A stretch of 64,000 bases of DNA from contig NZ_JOHR01000006.1 in assembly GCF_000719775.1 (NCBI RefSeq), positions 248,001 to 312,000 on the forward strand. The letters are read 5' to 3'. Below, piece after piece: positions 35,343 to 44,448 of this stretch. The notes below the pieces were generated by a model. The model worked only from the letters and a program-made list of their open reading frames with translations, was not told the origin of the DNA and searched no databases. Position 1 is the stretch's first letter. Every line of letters starts with the position of its first letter. Both the position numbers and the translations under genes were made by a program. The DNA comes from Streptomyces sp. NRRL F-5135. GTDB taxonomy: Bacteria > Actinomycetota > Actinomycetes > Streptomycetales > Streptomycetaceae.

Positions 35343-36259
35343 GAGCGGACCTCGGCGTCCTGGCCGTTCGCCTCGAGATCGAGCTGCCGCAGCAGCGTAC
35401 GGAGGTGCTCGGCGCCGCGACGGAATCCGGTCTCGGGGGCGTCGAGATCCTGCGGATGCCACCGGTACTCGTATTCGAGCGAGAGCACGTCGTCGTAGCC
35501 GACCTCGCGCAGGCGCCGGAGGATGGACGACCAGGGGAGGACGCCTTCGCCGACGACGCGCGAGGTGACGGCGCGTTCCTCGGCGTGCACGCGCGCCGTC
35601 TCGGACGCGACGAACGGGGCGTCCGGGTCCTTGAAGACAAGGTCCTTGACGTGCACGTGGCCGATGAGATCACCCTGGACGGCGAAGGCGTCGTCGACGT
35701 CCTCGTCGTGGGTGAAGGTGAGGTTCGCCTGGTCGTAGAGCACGCGGACGGCGGGCGAGTCGACCGCGCGGACGAGCTTGGCGGTGTCACGCGCGGTCTG
35801 CGTCATGGTGCCGAAGTGGTTCTCGGCGCAGAGCACGACGCCTGCGTCCGCCGCCGGGCCGGAGAGCTCCTGGAGCGAGCGGACGAGCTGCGTCCAGTGC
35901 GAGGCGTGGTCCTGCCGGCCCGGCTGCCACGCGCCGGAATAGACGCGGATGCGGTTCGCGCCGACCGCGTGGGCGATGTCGATGGCCGACCGCAGTTCGT
36001 CGACGGCTGCTCCGCGTATGCGCTCGTCGGTCGCGTTGATGGCGGTCGTGTACGGGGTGAGCCCGATGACCGGGATGCCTTCGCCGTCGGCGACGCGTGC
36101 CGCTTCCGCGGCTGCCGCGGCACCGCCGATGGGCAGACCGCTCGTGTAGTCGTCCTGGTAGATCACCTCGGCGGCATCCAGGCCGGCTCGGGCGAAGAGT
36201 TCAAGCGCTTCGGGAACGGTGTGGTCGGGGGTGCCGAGGGTATGGCCGGCAATCTTCAC
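35339..36259 (-). CDS. Sugar phosphate isomerase/epimerase (TIM barrel)
   Basis: 306-residue AP-endonuclease-2-fold protein of the IolE/IolI/hydroxypyruvate-isomerase group. It starts VKIAGHTLGTPDHTVPEAL, has RIRVYSGAWQPG, VLCAENHFGTMTQT (metal Glu) and HVHVKDLVF, and ends with LSLEYEYRWHP carrying a metal ligand. GTG 36259 has GGAGA 8-12 bp upstream and overlaps the previous stop by 4 bp. Likely isomerises or dehydrates a keto-sugar or inosose. Confidence 0.85.
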   Translation of the reverse strand: MKIAGHTLGTPDHTVPEALELFARAGLDAAEVIYQDDYTSGLPIGGAAAAAEAARVADGEGIPVIGLTPYTTAINATDERIRGAAVDELRSAIDIAHAVGANRIRVYSGAWQPGRQDHASHWTQLVRSLQELSGPAADAGVVLCAENHFGTMTQTARDTAKLVRAVDSPAVRVLYDQANLTFTHDEDVDDAFAVQGDLIGHVHVKDLVFKDPDAPFVASETARVHAEERAVTSRVVGEGVLPWSSILRRLREVGYDDVLSLEYEYRWHPQDLDAPETGFRRGAEHLRTLLRQLDLEANGQDAEVRS

Positions 36260-36810
36260 GAGGGTGTCTCCGAGGTCGAGTGGGTGTGCCAGTCGTGGGG
36301 GCCGACGAGACGCGGCGGATCGACGACCCGCGAGCGGTCGACGAACTCGAGGATGAGCCCCCAGGAGGTGCGGGCGTACACCCACCGGTTCCCGGCGACA
36401 GCGGGGCTGTCGCCGGCGACCTCCTTGCGCGCACCCAGGATCTCGATGCCCCGGAGGTCGGCGACCGCGTCGACGACGTCGTCGACGTCGTCCACGACGA
36501 AGCAGAGGTGGTGCCCGCCCGCATCGCTGGCGCGCGGGAACACGGGGGAGCGGTCCTCACTCCACCACTGGAACAGCTCCACGTTCAGGTTCGGCGGCAG
36601 CCGGAGCATGCGCAGCTCCAGGTGCGCGTCCGCGGGCACGCCGAAGTGCTCCGGCATGACCGCGGCATCGGGTCCGCGGGTGGAGCGATAGAGCTCCTCG
36701 GCGCCGAGAAGGACGGTGAACAGGCGGGTGGCGTCGTCGAGGTCGGGGACGGTGAAGGCCACGTGGTCCACGTATTGCAGACCGGGAAGGCGACCGCGGT
36801 TCGGATTCAT
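36256..36810 (-). CDS. VOC-family (glyoxalase/dioxygenase fold) protein
   Basis: 184 aa with two betaalphabetabetabeta modules: YVDHVAFTVPDLDDATRLF (first metal His) and GGHHLCFVVDDVDDVVDAV (second), ending with the metal glutamate in WGLILEFVDRS. Members are metal-dependent isomerases, lyases or dioxygenases; inside a sugar-catabolic operon an epimerase or lyase role is plausible. GTGA/ATGA-type overlaps on both sides show translational coupling. Confidence 0.83.
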   Translation of the reverse strand: MNPNRGRLPGLQYVDHVAFTVPDLDDATRLFTVLLGAEELYRSTRGPDAAVMPEHFGVPADAHLELRMLRLPPNLNVELFQWWSEDRSPVFPRASDAGGHHLCFVVDDVDDVVDAVADLRGIEILGARKEVAGDSPAVAGNRWVYARTSWGLILEFVDRSRVVDPPRLVGPHDWHTHSTSETPS

Positions 36811-37802
36811 GGGCGGAGTTCCTGGGTGGAGGAGCGGATGAGAAGCGATGGCTCGAGCACGAGGTGGTCGGGCGGTCCGCCGGCGATGAGGGCCTCGCCG
36901 AGTTCGATGGCGATCCGTCCGAGGTCGGTGATTGGTTGTCGGACACTGGTCAACCGGGGGCTGAACTGGGCGCCGAGGTCGAGGCCGTCGAAGCCGATCA
37001 CCGACAGGTCGGCGGGCACCGTCAGTCCGCGCGCGCCGAGTTCGGAGATCACGGCGAACGCGATGAGGTCGTTGGAGGCGATCACCGCCGTCGGGCGGTT
37101 CGGTTCCCGCATCCAGTGGTCCACGATCCCCGGCCCCGGATCCGCGCCGGGCGCCGCCTCCAGGACGACGGGCGGGATGCCGTGACGCTCGGCGGCGTGG
37201 TGGTAGGCGTCCCAGCGGTCCTGGGCGGTGTACGTGCCGACGATCCCGGGGGCGTAGGCGATGTTCGCGTGGCCGAGACCAAGGAGGTGGTCGAAGGCGA
37301 GGTCGATGCCGCGGGCGCTGTCGACGGTGACGGTGGGCACGGCGGGGTCGTCTTCGACCCGGTCGATGACGACGACCCGGTTCTGAAACGCGTACCGGCG
37401 GAGCGCCTCGAGGTTGACCCGGGTTGAGGGGGCGACGATACCGAAGGGGGAGTACATGGAGTGCATCGCACTCACGTAGTCGGCGGTCTGCCCGGTGTCG
37501 CCGTTGGTGATGCAGAGCATCAGCTGGTAGCCGCGTGCCTCGGCGGCGGCGGCGGTCGTGCGCGCCAGCTCGGCGAAGAACGGGTTGGTCATGTCCGGAA
37601 CGATCAGCGGGACGAGGTTGCTCGAGCCGCGGCGGAGAGCCTGCGCGAGGGGGTTCATCGAGTACCCGAGCTCGGCCGCGACACGCAGCACGTGTTCCCT
37701 GGTCGCCGCGCGCACCGCATCCGGCTTCGAGAACGCCCGCGACACGGTCGAGCGGTGCACGCCGGCGGCCTTGGCGACGTCGTCGATGCTCACCTCAGCC
37801 AC
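36807..37802 (-). CDS. LacI-family transcriptional regulator
   Basis: 331-residue repressor: VSIDDVAKAAGVHRSTVSRA helix-turn-helix, hinge NPLAQALRRGSSNL, then a sugar-binding core ending GFDGLDLGAQFSPRLTSVRQ. GTG start overlaps the end of the upstream Gfo/Idh gene by 8 bp, so it is part of the operon it probably controls. The palindrome CGATTGCAATCG in the divergent promoter region (38860-38871) is the best operator candidate. Confidence 0.87.
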   Translation of the reverse strand: MAEVSIDDVAKAAGVHRSTVSRAFSKPDAVRAATREHVLRVAAELGYSMNPLAQALRRGSSNLVPLIVPDMTNPFFAELARTTAAAAEARGYQLMLCITNGDTGQTADYVSAMHSMYSPFGIVAPSTRVNLEALRRYAFQNRVVVIDRVEDDPAVPTVTVDSARGIDLAFDHLLGLGHANIAYAPGIVGTYTAQDRWDAYHHAAERHGIPPVVLEAAPGADPGPGIVDHWMREPNRPTAVIASNDLIAFAVISELGARGLTVPADLSVIGFDGLDLGAQFSPRLTSVRQPITDLGRIAIELGEALIAGGPPDHLVLEPSLLIRSSTQELRP

Positions 37803-38784
37803 GACGCGCCGTCCCCTCCGGGTGCGACGACCAGATGAGTTCCATGGTGGTCACAAGCTCGGCGAGTGTCGGCAGGCCCGCGAACCCGGTCGTGAGCGTG
37901 TCGGCGACGCCGGTGACGAACACGTCGTACAGCGGGTCGCTGTCCACCTCGAGGACGGCGCTCTTGGTGACGCCGGATGGGTCGGTGAACGTCGCGGCGC
38001 CGGTGGTGTCGACGGTGGCGAATCCGTTGGTCCCGGCCGCGGTGAAGCTGCAGTACCTCTTCAGCGGTGAGTTGGGGAACGCGTAGCCGACTTCGACGAT
38101 CGCCTCGCAGCCCGTGGCGGTGGTGAGGATCATCGTGGCGTGGTCGTCGACCACCTCGCCGTGCAGCGTGGTGGAGAGCTTCTGGACGACGTCGACGGGG
38201 TGACCGAGGTGGCGAATCGCCAGGTCGACGAAGTGCGGGCCGAGGTTCATCAGGCTGCCGCCGCCGGAGAGGGCGGGTTCGAGCATCCACGGGTTGCCGT
38301 TCCGCCGGTACCGCGAGGTCGGACCGGCGACGAACGCCATCCGCTCGTAGACGATGTCGCCGGCCTGTCGCAGCCAGGTGTCGATCGGGGCGCCGCGCTG
38401 GACGAGCGGCACGGTCGCCGGCACGGCGGCCAGGCGTGCCTCCTCCTCGATCGTCCGAAGGTCGTCGAGGCTCCCACCGGCGGGCTTCTCGATCACGAAG
38501 GGGATGCCGCGGTCGATGAGTTCCCGGCCGACCGCGAGCATCTCGTGGTGCGGGCAGAACACGAACGCCACCTCGATGCCGTCCTGGCTCAGAGCCTCGT
38601 CGACGCTCGCCGCGACCGGTGCGCCCAAGGGTTCGGCGAATGCCCGAGAGACCGCGGGGTCGGGGTCCTGCACCGCCGTCACGCGGAATCGTCGAGCGAG
38701 CCCGGCACGGTACAGCGGCGCGTGCCAGTGGGACGCACCCAGCACCACGGCCGAGGGCCGAGGGGCCGAAGAGGAATGATCCAC
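37795..38784 (-). CDS. Gfo/Idh/MocA family oxidoreductase
   Basis: 329 aa. Divergent N-terminus (AVVLGASHWHAPLYRAGLA in place of GxGxxG), then the family signature FVIEKPAGGSLDDL and GGSLMNLGPHFVDLAIRHLG. First gene of the minus-strand operon and divergent from the KDPG-type aldolase. The altered nucleotide-binding loop (GASHWH) is unusual but occurs in some family members. Likely first or second oxidation step of the substrate. Confidence 0.83.
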   Translation of the reverse strand: MDHSSSAPRPSAVVLGASHWHAPLYRAGLARRFRVTAVQDPDPAVSRAFAEPLGAPVAASVDEALSQDGIEVAFVFCPHHEMLAVGRELIDRGIPFVIEKPAGGSLDDLRTIEEEARLAAVPATVPLVQRGAPIDTWLRQAGDIVYERMAFVAGPTSRYRRNGNPWMLEPALSGGGSLMNLGPHFVDLAIRHLGHPVDVVQKLSTTLHGEVVDDHATMILTTATGCEAIVEVGYAFPNSPLKRYCSFTAAGTNGFATVDTTGAATFTDPSGVTKSAVLEVDSDPLYDVFVTGVADTLTTGFAGLPTLAELVTTMELIWSSHPEGTARRG

Positions 38785-38859
38785 CGCCGTCGACTCCTTC
38801 GCCTTGCTGAGGATCGCAGCACATCAGTCGCCCTCGAGGATGAGAACGATTGCTGAGAT

Positions 38860-38871
38860 CGATTGCAATCG
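38860..38871. promoter_or_regulatory. LacI-type operator between divergent catabolic operons
   Basis: Perfect 12-bp palindrome CGATTGCAATCG, with a partial copy ACGATTGCTGA about 14 bp to its left. It lies between the Gfo/Idh start (38784, minus) and the aldolase start (38956, plus), and the nearest regulator is the LacI protein encoded at 36807-37802. Confidence 0.5.
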
Positions 38872-38955
38872 AAGATGTCAGACCTCGCCGCGATTCGTCA
38901 ACGCACCCGGGTCTCGGCTCGCGAAGCGCGCGAAAGTGGTGTACCCATCAGGGTC

Positions 38956-39603
38956 ATGTTCCAGAAACTCGACGTCATAGAGACCATCCGCGATTCCGGC
39001 AACGTCCTCATCGTCCGCCTCGACACCGCCGAGGAGGCGTTCGAGGTCGCCTCGGCCGCCGTCGCCGGCGGCATCCGCGCCCTCGAGATCACCCTGTCGA
39101 TCCCCGGCGCCCTCACCGTGATCGAGCGCCTGACCGAGCGCTTCGCCGGTGAAGACGTGGCCTTCGGCGCGGGCACCGTCCTCGACGGGCACGCCGCCTG
39201 GGCGAGCATTCAGGCCGGTGCGCGGTTCCTCGTCAGCCCGAACCTCAACCCCGAGATGATCCGCGTCGCCAACCGCTACCAGATCGCCACCATCAGTGGT
39301 GCCTACACGCCGACCGAGATCCTCGATACGGCCGAGGCCGGCTCGGACATCGTCAAGCTCTTCCCCACCGAAGCCGGCGGCATCCCTTACGCCAAGGCGG
39401 TCCTGGCGCCGCTCGCGCACGTCCCGATCCTTCCGGCGGGTGGCGTCACCACCGCCAACGTCGGCGACTGGTTCGCCGCAGGCGTCGCGGCGGTCGGAGT
39501 GGGCAGCGCCATCACCAAGGCCGGCCGCCCCGACGGCGACATGGGCAAGGTCACCGCAGCGGCGGAGGAGTTCGTGGCCGCGATCGCGCGGGTGAAGCGG
39601 TGA
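38956..39603 (+). CDS. KDPG/KHG-type aldolase
   Basis: 215-residue class I aldolase of the Entner-Doudoroff type, which splits 2-keto-3-deoxy-6-phosphogluconate or a similar acid to pyruvate and an aldehyde. It contains IRALEITLSIPGAL (catalytic Glu region), FLVSPNLNPEMI and the Schiff-base lysine in DIVKLFPTEAGG, then ILPAGGVTTANVGDW. I chose ATG 38956 at the conserved beginning; the upstream ATG 38875 would sit only 3 bp after the operator palindrome and adds an unconserved tail. GTGA overlap with the next gene. Confidence 0.86.
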   Translation: MFQKLDVIETIRDSGNVLIVRLDTAEEAFEVASAAVAGGIRALEITLSIPGALTVIERLTERFAGEDVAFGAGTVLDGHAAWASIQAGARFLVSPNLNPEMIRVANRYQIATISGAYTPTEILDTAEAGSDIVKLFPTEAGGIPYAKAVLAPLAHVPILPAGGVTTANVGDWFAAGVAAVGVGSAITKAGRPDGDMGKVTAAAEEFVAAIARVKR

Positions 39604-40187
39604 CCTGCGACGTCGGAGCCCTGCCCGTCGCCTACATCACGCTCGGCGGGGCGGGGTCGGGTAAGTCGACCTTGTCGAGACACCTCAGCTCCCTCACGGG
39701 CGCGGCGTATCTCGACAAGGACACGCTCGCCGAGCCCCTCGTGCGAGTGGCTCTCGAGGCGTTCGGGCAGGATCCCACCGATCGGGAATCCAACGAGCTG
39801 TACCTGCGGACCGTCATGCCGGCCGAGTACGAGACGCTCTTCACGACCGCCGGCCGGAATCTGGAACTCGGCCACTCCGTCGTCCTTGATGCGCCGTTCG
39901 TGGCCTACCTCGGAGACCCCGACTTCCTGCGTCGCTCGACCGAGAGTGCAGGCTGGCCCGCCGCTCGTATCCGAGTGATCCACGTACGCACCTCGCCCGA
40001 GGTCGTGCGGCAACGGTTGATCGAGCGCGGCAGCGAGCGGGACCGGGTCAAGCTCGCCGGATGGGACGTCTACTGGGAGCGATTCGGCGCGCTCGAGTGC
40101 CGCTGGAACACCGGCGAGCACGACGTCGTCGTGAACGATGACGAGTCGGCGTTCACGCGTCTGCGTGAGCTGGTGCAGCAGAGCTGA
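39600..40187 (+). CDS. P-loop kinase (AAA-type ATP-binding, small-molecule kinase-like)
   Basis: 195 aa. Walker A GGAGSGKSTLS at residues 16-26, followed by AAYLDKDTLAEPL, as in gluconate- or adenylylsulfate-kinase-like phosphotransferases, a VVLDAPFVAYL Walker B-like strand and the lid RLIERGSERDR. Overlaps the aldolase stop (GTGA). It probably phosphorylates the sugar acid before aldol cleavage; substrate is inferred from its place only. Confidence 0.78.
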   Translation: MTCDVGALPVAYITLGGAGSGKSTLSRHLSSLTGAAYLDKDTLAEPLVRVALEAFGQDPTDRESNELYLRTVMPAEYETLFTTAGRNLELGHSVVLDAPFVAYLGDPDFLRRSTESAGWPAARIRVIHVRTSPEVVRQRLIERGSERDRVKLAGWDVYWERFGALECRWNTGEHDVVVNDDESAFTRLRELVQQS

Positions 40188-40263
40188 CCGCCGAGTTCTC
40201 GGGGTCTGACGACCAGGATCACCCGTTGCTCTTGACAGCGATGGCGGAGGCATGTGACGTTTC

Positions 40264-40276
40264 GTAACGCCGTTAC
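40264..40276. promoter_or_regulatory. Inverted repeat before the IclR gene
   Basis: GTAAC-GCC-GTTAC, 42 bp upstream of the IclR start. Size and place suit an autoregulatory IclR operator. Confidence 0.35.
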
Positions 40277-40317
40277 AGGCGGCGCGGGCGTATCCACGAT
40301 GGCGAGGAGACGAAGAC

Positions 40318-41115
40318 ATGGCACTGGCCGATCACGTCACACATGCAATGCGTGTGCTCGAACTGCTGGCGCCGCATCCCGAAGGCCGACGCATCACGGA
40401 GATCGCTGAACGCCTGGGCGTCAACAAGGCCATCGCTCATCGTCTCCTCGCCGCCCTGGCCGACGCGGGCTATGTGAATCAGGATCCCCGCACCTCCAGC
40501 TACTTCGCCACGCACAGCCTCGGCGCCCTGGGGCTCCGCCAGCTGTCCTCGTCAGCGGTGGAAACGTGGGCTCAGCGAAGCCTGGACTCGCTCGCGGCGG
40601 AGTGTGAAGAGCTCGTTCGCCTGGCGGTGGCCACCAACGACTCCTTGAAGTGGATCGCCAAAGCCCAGGGGGCGAACTCGTCCCTTCGCATCGACCCTGT
40701 CATGGGCCAGGACGCGGTCCCCCACGCCACTGCGTCCGGGAAGGCGTGGCTCGCCACTCTTTCCGCGGACCGAGTCGAGACCGTGCTGGCGCACGCAAGC
40801 CGTCTCGACGTCACCCCCAGGTCCCCCCTCGATCGGTCCGCTCTCCACGTCGAGCTCGACGAGGTTCGTCACCGCGGGTACGCCACGACGATTGAGGAGA
40901 TGGATCTCGGCATCAGTGCCGTGGCGGCCGCCATCCACGGAGCCGGACCGGGCCGGGAGGCCACCGGGACGATCAGCATCGCGGGCCCCTCCGTGCGGAT
41001 GACCCGAGCGCGCATGGCCGAGCTGGCGCCACCCCTGCTCGCGGCCGCGGCTGACGTCTCCCGGAGCTGGCCGAGTTACACCTACCTCGTCGCAGACGAG
41101 GAACTCTCCGCCTAG
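40318..41115 (+). CDS. IclR-family transcriptional regulator
   Basis: 265 aa. N-terminal winged helix (HAMRVLELLAPHPEGRRITE, then LGVNKAIAHRLLAALADAGY) and C-terminal GAF-like effector domain with HATASGKAWLA and GTISIAGPSVRM. First of four co-oriented genes (IclR, MHS permease, TIM-barrel protein, SDR), which it probably regulates. Confidence 0.87.
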   Translation: MALADHVTHAMRVLELLAPHPEGRRITEIAERLGVNKAIAHRLLAALADAGYVNQDPRTSSYFATHSLGALGLRQLSSSAVETWAQRSLDSLAAECEELVRLAVATNDSLKWIAKAQGANSSLRIDPVMGQDAVPHATASGKAWLATLSADRVETVLAHASRLDVTPRSPLDRSALHVELDEVRHRGYATTIEEMDLGISAVAAAIHGAGPGREATGTISIAGPSVRMTRARMAELAPPLLAAAADVSRSWPSYTYLVADEELSA

Positions 41116-41203
41116 ACAGGCAGACACCCTTTCAACAGGTTCAGCGACCCTCGGCCCGGGGCGTTGGGATGTTCACTCGCGGCCAAATGCAATGGAGAAT
41201 GCA

Positions 41204-42628
41204 ATGACGCCCTCACGTTGCGCGCCCAGCGCATCCACCCCCGACAGCGCAGATCCTGTCCCGCGTAAGGGACGGGCCCGTAACCTGCTCGCCGGGACCG
41301 TCGGGCACTTTGTCGAGTGGTACGACTGGTACGTATACGGTCTTCTCGCCTCTGTCTTCTCCGCACAGATCTTCCCCTCGGACTCGAAGTTCGCGTCCCT
41401 CATCGCCGCGTTCCTCACTTACGCCATCGGGTTCGTCGTGCGGCCTCTGAGCGGCATCATGATCTCCCCACTTGCCGACCGGTACGGGCGTCGACGCGTC
41501 CTGTCCCTCGCGGTCTCGGGGATGACTCTCGGCGCGTTGATCATCGGGTTCACCCCCTCGTACGCGACCATCGGCTACTTCGCGCCGATCCTGTTCGTCG
41601 TCGCCCGCATCCTCCAGGGCATCTCCGCCGGTGCCGAGGGGCAGAGCGCCATCGCGTTCATGGTGGAACACTCTCCAGCCGACCGGCGTGGACTGTTCGG
41701 CTCCTTCACCAACATGGCCAGCGGGCTGGCAACCCTCGCCGCAACGGGCGCCGCGGCCGCCGTCACCTCCGTCTTCACCGACGACGCCCTGGAGTCGTAC
41801 GGATGGAGGATCCCTTTCATCATCGGTGGTGTGATCGGCGTCGCTGGACTCATCCTCCGCTCCCGCTCGGACGAGTCTCCGGAGTTCGAGGCTGCCAGCA
41901 CGCTCGACGAGCAGAAGTCCGCACCCGCGAAGCTCCTCCAACTGCTCCGCGAGCACCCGAAGGCGATCCTGCAGACTGCTGCCCTTTCCGCTCCCGCCGT
42001 GGCCTACTACACCTGGGCGACGTTCCTGCCCACCTACGCCAACCTCACCTCGGACCGAGACCTGTCCTCCACCCTTGCCGGCAGCGTGATCGGCCTGGCC
42101 CTGCTGGTTGTCGTCGTTCCCGCCAGCGGCTACCTCTCCGACCGTCTCGGCCGCCGGAAGATCTTCCCCATCATCGGCGCCATCGGAATGATCGTCCTGT
42201 TCTATCCGCTCCTTCTCCTGCTACAGGCGCCCGGCTTCGGTGTCTACGTCATCGTCGCCGCCTCCGGATGGGTTGTCCTCGGAATCTGGCAAGGCGTCTA
42301 CCCCACCATCCAGGCTGAGCTGTTCCCCGCCTCGGTCCGCGTCTCCGGAATCGGATTCGCCCATCAGATCGTCATCGCCCTCTTCGGCGGTACCGCCCCC
42401 CTCGTCGCGTCCGCGTTCGTCGGCGCCGGACGGCCCATGTACGTGGCGATCTACATGATCGTCGTCGTCGCCCTGTGCCTCATCGTCTACTTCACGCTCC
42501 CGGAGACCGGCAGCCGCGCCCCGCGGGAGATCGTTTCCGCGACCGACACCCTCGCCCTCGTCACGATCGACGACTCGTCCACTGCTGCCAGTTCAACCCC
42601 CGCCCCGTACAAGGAGTCCCGGTCGTAG
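41204..42628 (+). CDS. MHS-family metabolite:H+ symporter
   Basis: MFS permease of the MHS subgroup (474 aa, 12 segments): GTVGHFVEWYDWYVYGLLA in helix 1, the loop 2-3 motif PLADRYGRRRVL, RILQGISAGAEGQSA, and SDRLGRRK in the second half. MHS members take up organic acids, betaines or shikimate-like acids. I prefer ATG 41204, with GGAG 6 bp upstream, over ATG 41192. Probably imports the substrate for the downstream TIM-barrel protein and SDR. Confidence 0.85.
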   Translation: MTPSRCAPSASTPDSADPVPRKGRARNLLAGTVGHFVEWYDWYVYGLLASVFSAQIFPSDSKFASLIAAFLTYAIGFVVRPLSGIMISPLADRYGRRRVLSLAVSGMTLGALIIGFTPSYATIGYFAPILFVVARILQGISAGAEGQSAIAFMVEHSPADRRGLFGSFTNMASGLATLAATGAAAAVTSVFTDDALESYGWRIPFIIGGVIGVAGLILRSRSDESPEFEAASTLDEQKSAPAKLLQLLREHPKAILQTAALSAPAVAYYTWATFLPTYANLTSDRDLSSTLAGSVIGLALLVVVVPASGYLSDRLGRRKIFPIIGAIGMIVLFYPLLLLLQAPGFGVYVIVAASGWVVLGIWQGVYPTIQAELFPASVRVSGIGFAHQIVIALFGGTAPLVASAFVGAGRPMYVAIYMIVVVALCLIVYFTLPETGSRAPREIVSATDTLALVTIDDSSTAASSTPAPYKESRS

Positions 42629-42695
42629 TCGCTCGTGCTCCCGAGCGCGTGACGCGGGACACTCCAAAGACTGAAAAGATCGAACGGAAACGCAC

Positions 42696-43508
42696 ATGAT
42701 CATCAATACTTTTTCGTACCTTTGGTCGACAACGGCGATCGATGCGATATCGGAGTTGGTCCGGAACGGGTACAACACCTTCGAGGTCCCCATCAGCTCT
42801 CCCCACTGCTGGCCGGAAGAGATCTCCAGCTCCGAGCGTTCGGCAATCCTGGCAGAACTCAACGAGAACGGCGCCAAGATCCGGTCCCTGAACGCCGGCG
42901 GATACGACATCAATCTGGCCAGTCCTGCTGCCAGCATGCGCCGGAAGAGCATCGAGCACATCGCCTCGGTGATCGACCTTGCGGTGGCTTGGGATGTCCC
43001 TGAAGTCGTGATCTCACCCGGCACGCGGCGTCCAATGATCTCCCCTCCACTGGAGAAGGTATACGGGTGGATGCACGAAAGCCTGGATGAGCTGATCCCG
43101 CTGGCCAAGCGAGCGGGAAAGCGACTCCTCTTCGAGAACACCCCTTACTGCTTTGCTCCCACGATTGGGGAACTGGCGGAAATCGTCGGCACTGTCAACG
43201 ATGACGCACTGAAAATCGTGTACGACGTCGCGAATGCTGCTTACATCGGGGAGGATCCCGTGTCGAGTCTGCGCTTGCATCACCGATCGGTTGCACTCAT
43301 GCATATCTCCGACACGGGTACGGAGACTTGGGGCCACGACCCCATCGGCACTGGGGTGATCGATTGGAGCAACTTGGGCGCAGCAGTTCAAGAAACAATC
43401 GGGGTGGACAATGTAGTGCTCGAAATCATCCGGGAAAAGAACACCCTTGAAGAATTCGCGAAGGCAATGCGTGACCTCAGTGAAGAGGGTTGGACCGTCG
43501 GACAGTGA
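42696..43508 (+). CDS. Sugar phosphate isomerase/epimerase (TIM barrel)
   Basis: 270-residue AP-endonuclease-2-like TIM barrel: INTFSYLWSTTAIDAISEL, EVVISPGTRRPM, KRLLFENTPYCFAPT (metal Glu), YDVANAAYIGEDP and ALMHISDTGTETWGHDP (metal His/Asp). Isomerase, epimerase or dehydratase of a keto-sugar. Codon use here and in the next gene is clearly less GC-rich in third positions than the rest of the window (ATA, TTT, CTT and AAT occur), which suggests more recent acquisition. Confidence 0.82.
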   Translation: MIINTFSYLWSTTAIDAISELVRNGYNTFEVPISSPHCWPEEISSSERSAILAELNENGAKIRSLNAGGYDINLASPAASMRRKSIEHIASVIDLAVAWDVPEVVISPGTRRPMISPPLEKVYGWMHESLDELIPLAKRAGKRLLFENTPYCFAPTIGELAEIVGTVNDDALKIVYDVANAAYIGEDPVSSLRLHHRSVALMHISDTGTETWGHDPIGTGVIDWSNLGAAVQETIGVDNVVLEIIREKNTLEEFAKAMRDLSEEGWTVGQ

Positions 43509-43578
43509 TTTCAGTGCCTCGGGGTTCAGGGTGACTCCGAGGGGCATCGAAGATGCAAATATGCAAGGAGAGTGTGCA

Positions 43579-44370
43579 ATGAGGGCTCTGGTCAGTGGCG
43601 GAAGCAGCGGTATCGGCGCGGCCGCAAGCCTTAGGCTCGCAGAGGCAGCGCTTGCCCGTGGCGAACAGCCGATGATCGCGGTAGCCGGCCTTACTGCGAA
43701 CGCGCGACAAGACGAGGTCGTCCGATCGATCCAGTCGATGGGCGGCAAGGCCATTGCATTGACAGGAGACCTGGGTGATCCCGGCGTGCCCGGTCAGCTG
43801 GTAACCGCTGCGGTCGACGAGTTCGGCGGCTTGGATGCGCTGGTGGCAAATGCCGGAATCGCCAGCCCTGGCGCACTCAAGGATCTCTCCCTCGAGGACT
43901 GGGACAGCATGTTCTCCGTCAACCTTCGCGGGGCGTGGCTGCTTGCCAAAGCGAGTTACCCGCACCTGAAGGATAGCCGCGGGTCCGCCTGTTTCACCTC
44001 TTCAATGTCCGGCCAGCTCCCACATGCCGGATCGGGTGCTTACAGTCCGACCAAGGCTGCGCTCACACTGTTGGCTCAGACGCTCGCACTGGAGTGGGCA
44101 CCTGACGGAATCCGCGTGAACGTGGTATCCCCGGGCATGACTCGCACGCAGATGACTGAACAAATGTACCTCGACCCCGAAGTCAAGAAGGCGAGGGAAG
44201 AAATCATCCCGTTGGCGAAAATTGGCGACCCGATGGATATCGCGAACGTGATCGAGTTTCTTGTCAGCCCGCTGGCGGGATATGTCACCGGCCAGGATGT
44301 CTGCGTCGATGGGGGTTTCTCCAAGTCTATTCTCAGTCACATTCCCGGTCGGCCCAGCTCCAAGTCCTGA
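43579..44370 (+). CDS. Short-chain dehydrogenase/reductase
   Basis: 263-residue classical SDR: ALVSGGSSGIGAAASLRLA, NAGIASPGALKDLSLEDWD, catalytic Ser in CFTSSMSGQLP and YSPTKAAL with the Tyr-Lys pair, and GQDVCVDGGFSKS at the end. ATG 43579 has AAGGAG 8 bp upstream. Same atypical composition as the TIM-barrel gene before it; the two probably form one pathway with the MHS permease. Confidence 0.87.
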   Translation: MRALVSGGSSGIGAAASLRLAEAALARGEQPMIAVAGLTANARQDEVVRSIQSMGGKAIALTGDLGDPGVPGQLVTAAVDEFGGLDALVANAGIASPGALKDLSLEDWDSMFSVNLRGAWLLAKASYPHLKDSRGSACFTSSMSGQLPHAGSGAYSPTKAALTLLAQTLALEWAPDGIRVNVVSPGMTRTQMTEQMYLDPEVKKAREEIIPLAKIGDPMDIANVIEFLVSPLAGYVTGQDVCVDGGFSKSILSHIPGRPSSKS

Positions 44371-44448
44371 CGGGAACTGTTCCACCAGCTTGACAGTCAC
44401 ACAGCGGCGCCCCTTGGAAGCCCGGCCCTCCCGAGGGGAGCCTGTCGG

